The position numbers and the translations under genes were made by a program. Under the pieces are notes generated by a model, which was not told where the DNA came from, made no database searches, and saw only the letters and a program-made list of their open reading frames with translations. DNA of 64,000 nucleotides from Thermoplasmata archaeon (lineage in GTDB: Archaea; Thermoplasmatota; Thermoplasmata; Methanomassiliicoccales; Methanomethylophilaceae), in contig SUST01000007.1 of NCBI GenBank assembly GCA_015063285.1, positions 12,006 through 76,005 on the forward strand, written 5' to 3'. Below, one piece after another: positions 1 to 10,095 of the stretch (position 1 is its first letter; every line of letters begins with the position of its first letter).

Positions 1-198
1 GCTTACTCCGCATCGCTCATAGCGGAGAACTGGAGCAGGAATTACCTCAAGAACATGGACTTCTCCGACCAGGCGCTCCTAGAGACGTTCCTCAGGGAGC
101 ACCCGGACGACCTTCCAGAGGTCCATCTGGTTACGGATAAAAATGTAGAGGAAATCTCCAAGAGGAGCGATGCTTACCGCAAGAGTATTATCGGCTGA
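1..198 (+). CDS. C-terminal fragment of an unidentified chromosomal protein
   Basis: An open frame enters from outside the window and stops at a TGA at 196-198, giving 66 residues (start AYSASLIAENW, end RKSIIG). It is acidic and hydrophilic with no motif I recognise. It lies left of the 16-bp attachment repeat at 277, so it is probably the chromosomal gene that stood downstream of tRNA-Glu before the element inserted. The function cannot be judged from this fragment. Confidence 0.55.
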   Translation, partial: AYSASLIAENWSRNYLKNMDFSDQALLETFLREHPDDLPEVHLVTDKNVEEISKRSDAYRKSIIG

Positions 199-276
199 AA
201 AGAGAAACTCTGGCTCGGATCATCTCCGTAGACTTGGCAGCCATACGCTTGTCCAGAATCAGTGTGTAAAATAATG

Positions 277-292
277 AGTGCTCCAGACGGGA
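277..292. repeat. Left attachment site (copy of tRNA-Glu 3' end)
   Basis: The bases agtgctccagacggga match 42063-42078 exactly. Beyond the 16 bases the similarity to the tRNA T-arm breaks up. This is the displaced tRNA 3' end expected at the far border of an element that integrated into the tRNA gene. Confidence 0.8.
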
Positions 293-454
293 GTCACAAC
301 CCCCCTAGCCAGCATTTCGGAAATATCCGTTCTAGGACGTGATTCTGAAAGGGTTTGCCTCTATTCAGGAGCAACCTTGAACATGCCGGATTGTAGTGCA
401 ACCGCACAATCGGAGATTATGAAATTAGTATTGCAGAACTGTTCAAACTACTTA

Positions 455-468
455 CCGCAATTTTGCGG
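455..468. promoter_or_regulatory. Palindrome upstream of the first element gene
   Basis: CCGCAA-TT-TTGCGG is an inverted repeat with 6-bp arms, 31 bases before the ATG at 499. It may be an operator for the long rightward gene cluster. It contains GCAATT, as does the motif shared by the promoters at 15.15 kb and 40.79 kb. The rest of 293-498 shows no gene I can support. Confidence 0.35.
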
Positions 469-498
469 GAAAACAACTCGAAAGGAGAGAAAAACGAC

Positions 499-885
499 AT
501 GGCTGATACAGTCAAGAACGAAGCAAAGAACAGTATTGCAAACGACCTCAAGACACAGTTCGGATCTGTGAACATGACGGACAACAAGGAGGAGATCAAG
601 ACCCCCGTGAGGTCCTTCAGTTCTGGATCGATCTACATCGGACTCAAGCTCTCGAGCAAGTTCGATGAGAGGACCGGTGCCCGCTCCCCCGCCGTACCCA
701 GGCTCACCGCTAAGTTCGGAAACGAGTTCCTCGACCTCCCTCTCAAGGGGAAGTGGTGGAAGGAGTTCGCGGATTTCGCCAACGACATGGCCGTAATCCT
801 CGAAGGCGTGGACATCGAATCCGTCACCAGCAGCGGTGATGCCGCTACAGGAAAGGAGCTTATGGCCCAGTTCAGGGGCGCATGA
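499..885 (+). CDS. Small protein opening the virus-like gene cluster, possibly nucleic-acid binding
   Basis: 128 residues starting MADTVKNEA at the ATG at 499, preceded by a good AAGGAGAG ribosome site; an upstream in-frame ATG at 463 lacks one. It is predicted soluble, with mixed charge, and has no signal peptide or membrane segment. Position, size and composition are compatible with a single-stranded-DNA-binding protein, but no OB-fold motif can be read with certainty. Its stop overlaps the next start (ATGA), so translation is probably coupled. Confidence 0.7.
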   Translation: MADTVKNEAKNSIANDLKTQFGSVNMTDNKEEIKTPVRSFSSGSIYIGLKLSSKFDERTGARSPAVPRLTAKFGNEFLDLPLKGKWWKEFADFANDMAVILEGVDIESVTSSGDAATGKELMAQFRGA

Positions 886-1100
886 CAGAGGTCAAGGAAT
901 ACGTCATCGTCCACACGTACTTCCTGAACCACTCGGAGATCAGAACGAAGAAGCTGCACTCCGAGGACAGGGATGAGGCCTACTCCAGGGCTGAGAAGCT
1001 CATGGAGCTGGACAACACATCCCTCGTCAAAGTGGTACAGGTGGACACACTCGGGAATCGGACCGTCCTCAAGGTCTGGAATTCCAAGGGTATGACGTGA
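882..1100 (+). CDS. Small hypothetical protein
   Basis: 72 residues (start MTEVKEYVIVHTYFLN), beginning in the ATGA overlap with the preceding gene and ending at the TGA that overlaps the next GTG. Alternating hydrophobic stretches at residues 5-15 and 48-66 suggest a small beta-rich fold. No family is recognised. It belongs to the same tightly packed operon. Confidence 0.7.
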   Translation: MTEVKEYVIVHTYFLNHSEIRTKKLHSEDRDEAYSRAEKLMELDNTSLVKVVQVDTLGNRTVLKVWNSKGMT

Positions 1101-2419
1101 GAGGAAAGGGGACGGTACATCGGCATGTAGACATTCAACCCCCTAAAAGTAACAGTTCGCCGTCCCCCGAGAACTTCCCCCGCCCGGAGGGAGCCAAATC
1201 CGGGCTACACACCGATCAGGTGAACGAAATGGTTTCAACAAACGATTTAGGAAGACCACAGGACCTCAGCCCTTCGGAGGTGACCCGCATATTCGGCGGG
1301 ATGTCGCCGCTGCAGGCCACGAGGTACTACAACAAGTGCATGACGAATCCGAACACCCCTGACGCGAACCTCAGCCTCCTAAGGCAGTTCAGGGCGCAGA
1401 ACCCCAACAGGTTCCTTTCGGACGAACAGATGAAGGCCACCAGGCGCAAGGGACAGAACGACAATCAGTTCAGGAGATCCCAGGGCTCCTGGGTGGCCGA
1501 GAGGGGATTCTCCGGCGGCTATCGCAACAGATCCAACGGACGCGTCTACTCTGACGGCTACAGCTACGACGCATACGGCAATTCGTACGATCCCTCCGGC
1601 AACCCCGTCGGCGAGTGGCATGACGGCGGAAGGCTGACGACGTTCAGGCCCAGACAGGACACCTACGCCAAGGGCAACGGACTTTTCAGAAGGAAGAAGC
1701 CGATATCCGAAGCTAGATCCATAGACGAACTCGGTGCGATCCTAAAGGGATTCGGCAACCCGATCCGCGGAAGGCTGTTCCTGGAGAAGATCGTCAACAA
1801 CTCCGAATCCAATCCGCAGACCGTGGAGAATGCGAAGTATTTCCTTAATTCCAACTCAGCGTTGGTGGCCAACGACGAACAGTTCGCTGCCTACATGATG
1901 CTCGGACCGAAGAAGTCCGGTGCTCAGAGGAATCAGAGGAGGAGGTTCTTCAACTTCCAGCACAAGCCCGTCGATCAGGCCCGTTCCCCCAACGAGATCG
2001 CGAACACGGTCACGCATCTGAGGGACAACATCTCCAGGACCAGGTACTTCGACAAGGTCGTGAACAACCCCAACTCCAACGTCGAGACGGTGGATAACCT
2101 CATCGCTTTCAAGGACCAGCACCCGGAGCTCTTCGCTTCGGCGGAGGAAGTGGCGAATGCTCCGCACAGGGATTCCCTGAGATCCAGGTTCTGGAAGCCC
2201 CAAGAGGAGTTCGATCAGATGTCCCCCGCGAAGAAGAAGTTCTTCGTCGGAGCGGTCAACAGGAATAACCGTGCGAAGAACACTGCGTTCTCACTCAGGG
2301 TCATCACCGATCCGGAGACGAACACCTCCGATAGAAAAGCCATGGTAGAGGTCGTGAGGGAGAACCCGTTGCTGTTCTTCAAGAACCCCAGACCCCTCAG
2401 GAGACAGCTCCCGGAGTGA
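1097..2419 (+). CDS. Unknown protein with four degenerate ~36-residue helical repeats
   Basis: 440 residues from a GTG at 1097 that overlaps the previous stop; an ATG at 1229 (MVSTNDLGRPQ) with AGGTGA before it is an alternative start. Four related segments lie near residues 77-111, 227-262, 316-350 and 395-430. They share the pattern [YF]xxKVxxNPxSNxxTVxN, then a helix ending in a P/N-x-LF step. Residues 130-190 are rich in Gly, Tyr, Asn and Ser and look disordered. No signal peptide or membrane segment is seen. One copy of the same repeat occurs in the ORF at 16076, so this is an element-specific module, perhaps structural or DNA-binding. Confidence 0.75.
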   Translation: MRGKGTVHRHVDIQPPKSNSSPSPENFPRPEGAKSGLHTDQVNEMVSTNDLGRPQDLSPSEVTRIFGGMSPLQATRYYNKCMTNPNTPDANLSLLRQFRAQNPNRFLSDEQMKATRRKGQNDNQFRRSQGSWVAERGFSGGYRNRSNGRVYSDGYSYDAYGNSYDPSGNPVGEWHDGGRLTTFRPRQDTYAKGNGLFRRKKPISEARSIDELGAILKGFGNPIRGRLFLEKIVNNSESNPQTVENAKYFLNSNSALVANDEQFAAYMMLGPKKSGAQRNQRRRFFNFQHKPVDQARSPNEIANTVTHLRDNISRTRYFDKVVNNPNSNVETVDNLIAFKDQHPELFASAEEVANAPHRDSLRSRFWKPQEEFDQMSPAKKKFFVGAVNRNNRAKNTAFSLRVITDPETNTSDRKAMVEVVRENPLLFFKNPRPLRRQLPE

Positions 2420-2423
2420 TGTC

Positions 2424-4697
2424 ATGAACGGGATCATACGCGTCTCAATGATAGCTATGGCCTTGCTCATGGTCATGGCCCCGGCCATCATCCCCGCGGA
2501 TGGTTCCGACGCCTACATCAACACCTACAATCTGGAATACGAGGTAGGCCAGCAGGTCGAGACCGACATCACGGAGATCACCGGACGGGAAGGACTGTTC
2601 TTATACAGCGGTTCCCTCCCGGACGGACTGCGGTTGGATATGGATCAGGTCGAGAAGACCTGGTACGGTTGGAAGTACAACACATACATCCGCGGAACCT
2701 TGGCGGCGCAGCAGGGGACATACTCCTTCATGCTTTCGGACGATTCCAACTTTTACAGGTTCACCGTGCTCGTCTACGCCGGCGAGTGCACCGTGACCTA
2801 TGACGCAGGAATCGGTCTCGTGAACGGCAATACGACATGGTCGGAGACCATTAGCAAAGGTTCATACGCATCGTTGCCTCAAGCCACCCACTCCTCCGGA
2901 GCATACACCTTCAAGGGGTGGGCGGTATCCGCCACCTCAGTTGACGCCCTCTCTTCGTACAAGGCTACCGAAAATGTGACCCTCTATGCCGTCTGGGAGA
3001 GGAACACCGTCCAGATCTCTGACTCCACAGCCACCGTCACCAGCGGTCAGACCGCATCCTTGCCGATGCATTCCGATCCAGCAGATGCGATGCTGTCGGT
3101 ATCCTCGTACGGAGGTCTTTCCCAGAAGAATGTGACGATAGACGGTCACGACATCGAACTGGACATGACCGATGTCCTCCCGGGGACATATCATGTTCTC
3201 ATAGAGGCATCCTACACCGGATACATCTCCGGCGAAGCGGAGATCACAATCAACGTCCCGATCACCATCGTCAAACCTATAGAATACGTCCTGAGTGAAG
3301 GGGATCTGTTCTCCTACACCCCTGTCACCAATCCCACCAATGCTTCCATTTCATTGGTCTCCGTCACCCTTGACGGCAACCAGGTCAGCGGATCCGCAGG
3401 TCTGAGGGTCGAGGACAGGACCATAACCGGAACGCTCTCCTCCGTCGGGACATACGCCGTGACCTATACCGCATCGATGGAAGGATACGTTGACGTGAGC
3501 AACACCGTATTCGTGAAAGTGAACGAAAGACAGGCATCGGCCCCCGCTCCCGTCATGGGAACCATAACGGCAACGCCAAGGGCAACCGAGCCTAGGGTCT
3601 ACGACTTCGTCCTTTCAGGATACGCCAACGCCGGCAACATCATCTGGTCCATCGACCAGAGGGTGTTCGCCACATCGTCGGCCACAGCATTGTACGAGTT
3701 CCCGACATCCGGAGCATTCACGGTCACCTGCACCATAGCCGGTCAGGACGGATCTTTCGTCTCATCCACGGTGGACATCATCTGTCTGGATAACTACTAC
3801 AGGGAAGCCGCATGGTCCGGTATCGAATATTCCTACGTGATCGACGGACGCATCGACGCTTCGGTTCAGAGCGGTTCTCCGTTCTCCGTGAGGAACGAGA
3901 CCGTGGGGGACAAGGAATACACCGTGATCTACGGCACCCCTGACCGCTACGATGTCGGCAGTTCATATCAGGTAACCGCGGGATCGGAATCCTGGACTAT
4001 CACCGTCTACCAGGCGGAGACATCGGCTCCCGTAGCGGATTTCGACGTCGAGGTCGGAGATGACGGTCATACCGTCGTGGCATTGTTCAAAGGACAGAAC
4101 GCATCGTTCTACACCTATGATTTCACAGGCGACGGTATACCGGAACAGGGCAACGGATTCACCTACGCGGCCGAAGGCAGGTACACAATAGTATGCAAGG
4201 CTGTGAACAACGTCTCAGAGACCTCATGCTCGAAGACCGTCTCCATCGACATCGCGCCCTCCGAGAGGACCGACGTCCTCCGGCTGACGGATTTCGAGAT
4301 GCTGCTGGGCGAGAAGCAGGACATCATCCTGTCGCTCAGATCCGGAGAGATAATCACAGTCTCCGGTTCGGCATCCGATTTCGTGACGGTGAAGGACAAC
4401 GTCCTGAGGGTTGAACCCAAGGAGAAGGGCATCTTCGAGCTTACGGTCAAAGTCCACCACGACAACGGTACGTCGGATTCCAAGACATTGAAGCTCACCA
4501 TCAGGGGTACCGACATCCAAGATCTGGAGGAGCAGAACCATGATTACTTGGTGGTCATGGCCGTGTTCTTCATCATCGCCGTGATCGCCATCTCTCTGTT
4601 CGTCCTCCGCGACATGCATCCTGTGACCGCAGGAAGTAACAAAACCTGTCTGAAAAGGCTGCTGAACAGGTTCCACAACAGGAGAGGATACCGATGA
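2424..4697 (+). CDS. Large membrane-anchored surface protein with InlB and PKD/Ig-like domains
   Basis: 757 residues. A signal peptide (MNGIIRVSMIAMALLMVM...) is followed by a Listeria-Bacteroides repeat around residues 123-190 (ending TLYAVWERN), several Ig-like or cadherin-like stretches rich in Thr, Ser and Val, and a PKD-like segment containing YDFTGDG. A single C-terminal membrane helix (residues ~705-730) precedes a short basic tail. The topology is a type I anchored ectodomain. In this cluster it is a candidate virion spike or host-surface adhesin. The next gene starts in an ATGA overlap. Confidence 0.8.
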   Translation: MNGIIRVSMIAMALLMVMAPAIIPADGSDAYINTYNLEYEVGQQVETDITEITGREGLFLYSGSLPDGLRLDMDQVEKTWYGWKYNTYIRGTLAAQQGTYSFMLSDDSNFYRFTVLVYAGECTVTYDAGIGLVNGNTTWSETISKGSYASLPQATHSSGAYTFKGWAVSATSVDALSSYKATENVTLYAVWERNTVQISDSTATVTSGQTASLPMHSDPADAMLSVSSYGGLSQKNVTIDGHDIELDMTDVLPGTYHVLIEASYTGYISGEAEITINVPITIVKPIEYVLSEGDLFSYTPVTNPTNASISLVSVTLDGNQVSGSAGLRVEDRTITGTLSSVGTYAVTYTASMEGYVDVSNTVFVKVNERQASAPAPVMGTITATPRATEPRVYDFVLSGYANAGNIIWSIDQRVFATSSATALYEFPTSGAFTVTCTIAGQDGSFVSSTVDIICLDNYYREAAWSGIEYSYVIDGRIDASVQSGSPFSVRNETVGDKEYTVIYGTPDRYDVGSSYQVTAGSESWTITVYQAETSAPVADFDVEVGDDGHTVVALFKGQNASFYTYDFTGDGIPEQGNGFTYAAEGRYTIVCKAVNNVSETSCSKTVSIDIAPSERTDVLRLTDFEMLLGEKQDIILSLRSGEIITVSGSASDFVTVKDNVLRVEPKEKGIFELTVKVHHDNGTSDSKTLKLTIRGTDIQDLEEQNHDYLVVMAVFFIIAVIAISLFVLRDMHPVTAGSNKTCLKRLLNRFHNRRGYR

Positions 4698-4858
4698 CGG
4701 AAATCGTCGTTCCCGTGACAACGGTATGGGACGTCATGGCCAATGCTCTTGATGACCCGGATTTCTGGTTGATCTCCGTCCTTGGACTTCTAACGATAGC
4801 GCTGATGATCAGACGCCGTATCGGAAGGAGGTGCTGCTCTTGCCCCTCCCTGCGATAA
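4694..4858 (+). CDS. Tiny single-span membrane protein
   Basis: 54 residues, ATG at 4694 overlapping the preceding TGA. One membrane helix (FWLISVLGLLTIALMI) is followed by a very basic segment (RRRIGRRCC). The size and the charge after the helix resemble small coat or membrane proteins of filamentous or membrane-vesicle viruses. That comparison is inference. Confidence 0.6.
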   Translation: MTEIVVPVTTVWDVMANALDDPDFWLISVLGLLTIALMIRRRIGRRCCSCPSLR

Positions 4859-5079
4859 TCCCCGCGATAGCCTCGATGCTCGCCTGGATCGGCATAGATC
4901 TGGGCATTTCCTGGCTTACACAGGACGATTCCGGCGTGGAGTACGTCTCCGGGCTGGATTTCCAGTCCTTCCTGGGGATCTACTGGCTGCCGGTTCTCCT
5001 GTATTCCCTGCTGATCCTCACTGCGGTCTACCTCGCCATTCCAAAGCAATCGAACAACGGTCGGGAGGTCCGTATCTAA
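4840..5079 (+). CDS. Small two-span membrane protein
   Basis: 79 residues from a TTG at 4840, about nine bases after GGAAGGAG; a GTG at 4831 is in frame but too close to that ribosome site. There are two hydrophobic segments (near residues 3-22 and 45-66) with a short acidic loop containing DDSGVEY between them. It overlaps the end of the previous tiny gene. No family is recognised. It belongs to the membrane-protein run of the virus-like cluster. Confidence 0.65.
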   Translation: MPLPAIIPAIASMLAWIGIDLGISWLTQDDSGVEYVSGLDFQSFLGIYWLPVLLYSLLILTAVYLAIPKQSNNGREVRI

Positions 5080-5105
5080 ACCTCCCAATCAAACGAGTTG
5101 AAAAC

Positions 5106-6566
5106 ATGTTAAACGACAAGAAACTCATCGCCGCCTTCGCGGTCCTCGCCATGCTCCTGGCGGGATCCTTCGTGTTCTCGGAGGAATCCGACGCCATCGG
5201 TGAAGACCTGAGCACTACATACGGTGAAGCGACGAACATCAACATCGCTCCCGGATACAGGTGGACCTACACACCCGAATTCCCGAGCGATCTCACACAG
5301 TATCTGACCGTATCACTTCAGGTCAACGACGGGAACATCGGTTCCGTCTCCAACAAGACGATCACCGTGAACATCCCCACCTCAGCAACAGTAGGCACCG
5401 TCTACAATATCGTGATCAAGGCCAGCATGACTTCCCCGATAGCCCAGACAGCCTATCAGTACGTCACGTTCACCGTGGTCAACGGATTGAACGTATCCGG
5501 AACCATCAACGACATCGTCAAGGGAAGCAACATCAGCTTCACGCCCACCGGAACTTCCGACATGGGAGCCGTCTCCTGGGCTGTCACACCCGGGAAAATA
5601 TTGCCTGCAGGACTCACATTCTCCAACGGTCAAGTCTCCGGTATCCCCACCGAGATCGGACTCCAGACTGTCTACCTGACAGCGACCGCCAACGGCCAGT
5701 CCAAGGATCTGGAAGTATCCTTCACGGTATACTCCAAGATCGTCGGAGGCGAAGTCCAGACAATCAGGTCCTACAACACAACGGTATCCTCCGATGTAAT
5801 CGCCAACGGATCGGATATCGGGGTCACCTGGGCGGTCACCAGCGGTACCCTCCCCGAGGGATTCTCTCTGAATTCCGATACGGGAGTCGTCTCCGGAAGA
5901 TCCGTTGCAGTCCAGTCCTCCACCATTACCATCACGGGAACATCTTCCCACGGACCTTCCCAGTCTGCGACCAAGCAGATCACCATCCAGTCGGAACCCG
6001 CTCTAACCCTGAGCTGCGACGACTCCATCCTAACCTACAAGAACAATGCTTCCGAAATATCCGTGTCCATAACATCCTCCGAATCCTCGGCCAAGACTTG
6101 GTCCGTATCCGAGTTCAACGGAGCTTCCGTTGACAACGGAACGCTCGTGGTAGTGAATCCCACTACCATAGGAATGGATCAGATCATCACTGTCACTTGC
6201 TCAACAGTATACGGACAGACCGCAACGGTCGATATCGAAGTGGATGTGGAGGATACTCTAGCCATCTCCGGGGACACGACACTCAACCTCCTGGCAGGTA
6301 CCGAAGGTTCAACCGTAGCATTCACGGTCACCGGAGGTTCCGGGAACGTCATGACGGCATCCACTGAAGCCGCAGGCCTTTCAGTAAGAATAGCTGACGG
6401 CAAGCTCTATGCCATCGACAACTCCGCCGAACAGGACCTCACCGCTATTGTAATGGTCACATCCGCAGCAGGTCAGACAGTCACCGTCGACGTGGACGTC
6501 AACGTCTTTAACCAGCTGGTGTTCAGCAGTGTACCGACAGCCGGTGCGATCATCTACGCCGTGTGA
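5106..6566 (+). CDS. Secreted protein with repeated Ig-like (He_PIG type) domains
   Basis: 486 residues with a clear signal peptide (hydrophobic core AAFAVLAMLLAGSFVF). The body is a chain of beta-rich modules with the He_PIG hallmark ILPAGLTFSNGQVSGIPTE, repeated in weaker form. There is no C-terminal membrane helix. The protein ends in FSSVPTAGAIIYAV, almost the same ending as the next protein. It is presumably exported and held at the surface by partners encoded nearby, as a candidate spike or fibre component. Confidence 0.75.
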   Translation: MLNDKKLIAAFAVLAMLLAGSFVFSEESDAIGEDLSTTYGEATNINIAPGYRWTYTPEFPSDLTQYLTVSLQVNDGNIGSVSNKTITVNIPTSATVGTVYNIVIKASMTSPIAQTAYQYVTFTVVNGLNVSGTINDIVKGSNISFTPTGTSDMGAVSWAVTPGKILPAGLTFSNGQVSGIPTEIGLQTVYLTATANGQSKDLEVSFTVYSKIVGGEVQTIRSYNTTVSSDVIANGSDIGVTWAVTSGTLPEGFSLNSDTGVVSGRSVAVQSSTITITGTSSHGPSQSATKQITIQSEPALTLSCDDSILTYKNNASEISVSITSSESSAKTWSVSEFNGASVDNGTLVVVNPTTIGMDQIITVTCSTVYGQTATVDIEVDVEDTLAISGDTTLNLLAGTEGSTVAFTVTGGSGNVMTASTEAAGLSVRIADGKLYAIDNSAEQDLTAIVMVTSAAGQTVTVDVDVNVFNQLVFSSVPTAGAIIYAV

Positions 6567-6570
6567 TAGC

Positions 6571-8352
6571 ATGGACTTCAAGCACAAGCTCATGATCGTC
6601 ATCGCCTCGGCCATCCTGCTGGCTGCCGTCACTCATATCGTCCTTGATTCGGATGATTCCAATGCAGTGGACATCGTGGAAGACGATCTCACCATAAACG
6701 TGGGCGAGACCAAGACCTTCTACTGGGTCGACGACCTCCATGAGGACTGGTGGGATCTGATCCAGGCGGCCGGTGGAAACTACTCATGCGGATTGGCTAC
6801 TAGTACCACATGGGGGACTTGGGTCCAGTCTTCAAAATACGATCTGGAACCGAATGCCAACGGTCTCGTACTTACTGCCAAATCCACATTGTCCCCGGGC
6901 AAATACTACATGCGTCTGGTCATCATGGACGAGGGAGGGGTAGATGAGCTCGAGGACCTCCTATATGGTGTCACCGTCAAGGCGGCATCCACCACCAAGT
7001 ACACCGTATCCTTCTCTGCGAGCCCATCTAGCTACGGTTCCGTCAGCAAGACCAGCGTATCCGTCGCTTCAGGCACCACATACACCGCCAACGGGAACAA
7101 GATCACGTTCAGCGACGGTCAGTCCGTGACGGCGACTCCTTCTTCCGCCACATCGTCCTACACATACTCGTTCTCCAAATGGTCCAGCACATCGGGAACG
7201 ATTACATCCGCGAAGTCGATAACCGCCAGTTTCACCAGATCGGCCCAGACCACGAACTATACCTGCTATCTATATTACGATGCGAATAACGGTTCGGGCG
7301 CACCCAGCACCCAATCCTACACCGGCACCAGTACTAGCAGTCACACCTTTACCGTATCGTCTACGCAACCATCCAGATCCGGATACACCTTCCTCGGATG
7401 GTCCACTTCGAGCTCTGCGACTTCAGCAACCTACACTGCAGGGGATTCCATATCCGTCTCATACAACGGATCCAAGACCCTGTATGCGGTATGGCAGCAG
7501 AACGTCACGAACTATCAGATCACCATCTACAAGGGTAATTGGGACAGCTTCAAGCTGCTCGGGGTTGACAACGACAAGGTCACCTCGAACAGCAAGACCT
7601 ACACCATCGCTTCCGGAACCTCCATCGACGTCGATTGGTACGGGAAGGCGACGGAGAACGGTTCCGGATCCAATTACACATACACTACCACCTACTCCTC
7701 AAGCAACTACAACATGGCCTCCTCCCTCTATGGATCGAGTCTCGGAGACTCCGTCACCGTGACCAAAAAGGCCTCCTACTATCCCGCGGTCCAGATGACA
7801 TCGGATACCGTGTACACGTACAGTTACACGGTCAAGTACAACGCCAACGGCGGTTCCGGAGCTCCCGGAAACCAAACTTATACCGATTCATCGGCAACGA
7901 AGACCATCCAGCTCTCGTCAACCACACCGACGAGATCGGGATATCAGTTCCTCGGATGGTCCAAGTCCAGTTCAGCCACCACCGCGACATACAGCGCAGG
8001 ATCCTCGTACTCCTTCGATTACGGGACCACCCAGCTGTACGCTGTTTGGAAACAGTTGACCATAATCGTATCCGGTACCCCCGACCAGTACGCCGTAGCT
8101 GGCAACTACTGGTCGTTCTCCCCGACGGTCAGCGTCAGCGGATGCTCCGTATCAATCAGCGGAGCATCATGGCTCTCGTCTACGGGAACCACGGTATCGG
8201 GAACACCCACCCAGACAGGGACCTACGACATCACCCTGACCTTCTCCAAGTCCGGATACACGTCTGCGACCAAGACCTTCACAGTCACTGTCATCTCGTC
8301 CCTCGAATTCACATCATCTCCCGCAGGAGGTGCGATCATCTATGCAATATGA
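6571..8352 (+). CDS. Secreted Ser/Thr-rich protein with two InlB-type repeats
   Basis: 593 residues from the ATG at 6571 ([17 protein letters not shown]), directly after the previous gene. A signal peptide or anchor is followed by Ser/Thr/Tyr-rich beta repeats. Two Listeria-Bacteroides repeats end in LYAVWQQN and LYAVWKQ, and an Ig-like C-terminal module ends in [14 protein letters not shown]. That tail matches the end of the upstream protein. The last bases contain the ATG of the next gene (8342), so the three spike-like genes are translationally linked. Confidence 0.75.
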   Translation: MDFKHKLMIVIASAILLAAVTHIVLDSDDSNAVDIVEDDLTINVGETKTFYWVDDLHEDWWDLIQAAGGNYSCGLATSTTWGTWVQSSKYDLEPNANGLVLTAKSTLSPGKYYMRLVIMDEGGVDELEDLLYGVTVKAASTTKYTVSFSASPSSYGSVSKTSVSVASGTTYTANGNKITFSDGQSVTATPSSATSSYTYSFSKWSSTSGTITSAKSITASFTRSAQTTNYTCYLYYDANNGSGAPSTQSYTGTSTSSHTFTVSSTQPSRSGYTFLGWSTSSSATSATYTAGDSISVSYNGSKTLYAVWQQNVTNYQITIYKGNWDSFKLLGVDNDKVTSNSKTYTIASGTSIDVDWYGKATENGSGSNYTYTTTYSSSNYNMASSLYGSSLGDSVTVTKKASYYPAVQMTSDTVYTYSYTVKYNANGGSGAPGNQTYTDSSATKTIQLSSTTPTRSGYQFLGWSKSSSATTATYSAGSSYSFDYGTTQLYAVWKQLTIIVSGTPDQYAVAGNYWSFSPTVSVSGCSVSISGASWLSSTGTTVSGTPTQTGTYDITLTFSKSGYTSATKTFTVTVISSLEFTSSPAGGAIIYAI

Positions 8353-9688
8353 TATCAGAACAACAGCAATCATAATCGCCGCCATCTTCATGGCGGTGCC
8401 TTTCGCGATCAGCGAAGCGAATGCCGACGAGGCATACGACAAGGACTACGGGGAGTTCTACTCATACACCCTGCAGTTCGTATTCGACGGATCCGACGCC
8501 CAGACCATCGACTGGGACTTCGGCGACGGTTCCGAGCACAGCACGGAATGGAACCCCAGGCACACATATGCCACAAAGGGAACATACTACATAACCCAAA
8601 CAACCAGCAACCCCAAGGGATCCACGGTCGAGGTTTACAAGGTGCAGATCATGGGATTCCCGGTCATCACCTTTGAATCCAACGGCGGTTCGGCGGTAGC
8701 TCAAATAGAGCAGACCGCCTACAACGTACCCGCAGCGAAACCAGCAGACCCTACCAAAGCGAACAACTCCTTCGACGGTTGGTTCTACGAACCTGAGTTC
8801 ACCAACCCCGTCAATTGGGATGCAGGCGTCAACAGGTCTATGACCCTCTATGCCAAATGGATCCCGGTCTCCGCTCCTGTAACCACATACACCGTGACGT
8901 TCGACAGCAACGGGGGATCCTCCGTCCCCTCCCAGACGGTCCAGTCCGGTTCCACCGCCACGGTCCCCGTCAAACCCACAAGATCGGGATTCGTCTTCAG
9001 CGAATGGAAGCTCAACGGTCAGGCCTACGACTTCGCTACACCGGTCACATCGAACATCACTCTCGTAGCTTCATGGACAGAGAACGTTCAGCCCGTCATC
9101 ACCCACCACATCACATTCGATGTCGATGGTGGTTCGTCAGCAGTAGCTGCAAGGACCGTCAACAACGGTTCTTTCCTCACATTACCGTCCTATGACGGCT
9201 CTAAGCAGGGATTCACCTTCGGCGGCTGGACCTACAGCAATCTGACCTACCAGCCCGGGAACACCGTCATCGTATCAAGCGACATGACCTTCAAGGCCTT
9301 GTGGATCTCTGATGCCCCCACACCCGTCAATCAGAACGTCACGATAACGTTCAATGTCGACGGTGGTTCGATATCGGTGTCAGCTCAGACAGTCAAATCC
9401 GGAACTTCCGTTACTCTGCCAAGTTACAACGGGGTGAAAGAAGGCCACAGGTTCGGAGGCTGGGCCATCGGTATGCTCACCTACCAGCCCGGTTCCTCTG
9501 TCACCCTTTCCGGTGACGTCACGGCGAAGGCAATCTGGATCCAGAATTCTGCTGACGAGCCCGAACAGAAGGATTTCGGTACATTCCTGAAGGATTTCGT
9601 CACCGAACCTTTCGGAGTGGCCGTTCTGATCATGCTGGTCCTTGGACTCATAGTGCTGGCGATGGCCATCCGTTCGAGGAGGTTCTGA
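8342..9688 (+). CDS. Membrane-anchored surface protein: PKD domain plus InlB-type repeats
   Basis: 448 residues from the ATG at 8342, which lies inside the end of the previous gene. Signal peptide ([17 protein letters not shown]), PKD domain with [15 protein letters not shown], then four Listeria-Bacteroides repeats with the FxxNGG/VDGG...GW...W spacing. A C-terminal membrane helix ([18 protein letters not shown]) ends in RSRRF. It has the anchored ectodomain topology of an archaeal virus spike or a cell-surface adhesin. Confidence 0.8.
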   Translation: MQYDIRTTAIIIAAIFMAVPFAISEANADEAYDKDYGEFYSYTLQFVFDGSDAQTIDWDFGDGSEHSTEWNPRHTYATKGTYYITQTTSNPKGSTVEVYKVQIMGFPVITFESNGGSAVAQIEQTAYNVPAAKPADPTKANNSFDGWFYEPEFTNPVNWDAGVNRSMTLYAKWIPVSAPVTTYTVTFDSNGGSSVPSQTVQSGSTATVPVKPTRSGFVFSEWKLNGQAYDFATPVTSNITLVASWTENVQPVITHHITFDVDGGSSAVAARTVNNGSFLTLPSYDGSKQGFTFGGWTYSNLTYQPGNTVIVSSDMTFKALWISDAPTPVNQNVTITFNVDGGSISVSAQTVKSGTSVTLPSYNGVKEGHRFGGWAIGMLTYQPGSSVTLSGDVTAKAIWIQNSADEPEQKDFGTFLKDFVTEPFGVAVLIMLVLGLIVLAMAIRSRRF

Positions 9689-9690
9689 AC

Positions 9691-10095
9691 ATGCCTGCCT
9701 GGAGCAGTCTTACGAAGTTCCTGTCCAACCTCTTCAAAGGAGGAACAGCAGCTTCCACCACCAAGGTGGCATCCGAGGCTATCCAGGCCGGTACCAGGAC
9801 CGTACTGACCTGGGGCAACGCCTTCAAGGTAGCGATAGCCGGAGGGTTCACCTATCTGTTCCTCAACGGCGGAGCTTCAAACGTGGTTGCTTCCACCTTA
9901 GGGATAGGACAGGATGCCGCCCAGATCCTGATCATCTTCGGATTCGTGGTCCTAATGATCCTGATAACGAAGTTCGTCATCAACTACGTCAGGGGAAGAT
10001 TCAATCTCGACCAGGACTATTTCGAGACCCCGATCATCCAGAATGTAGGAAGACTGCATTACAACGAGGAGGCACGCAGATGGGAAAGAAGATGA
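9691..10095 (+). CDS. Two-span membrane protein, candidate structural protein
   Basis: 134 residues, starting two bases after the previous stop. An amphipathic Ala/Thr/Gly-rich N-terminal third is followed by two hydrophobic segments (near residues 48-62 and 74-100) and a basic C-terminus (ARRWERR). Size, Ala/Gly content and position between spike and ATPase genes make it a candidate major membrane or coat protein if the element forms particles. No homologue is recognised. Confidence 0.65.
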   Translation: MPAWSSLTKFLSNLFKGGTAASTTKVASEAIQAGTRTVLTWGNAFKVAIAGGFTYLFLNGGASNVVASTLGIGQDAAQILIIFGFVVLMILITKFVINYVRGRFNLDQDYFETPIIQNVGRLHYNEEARRWERR

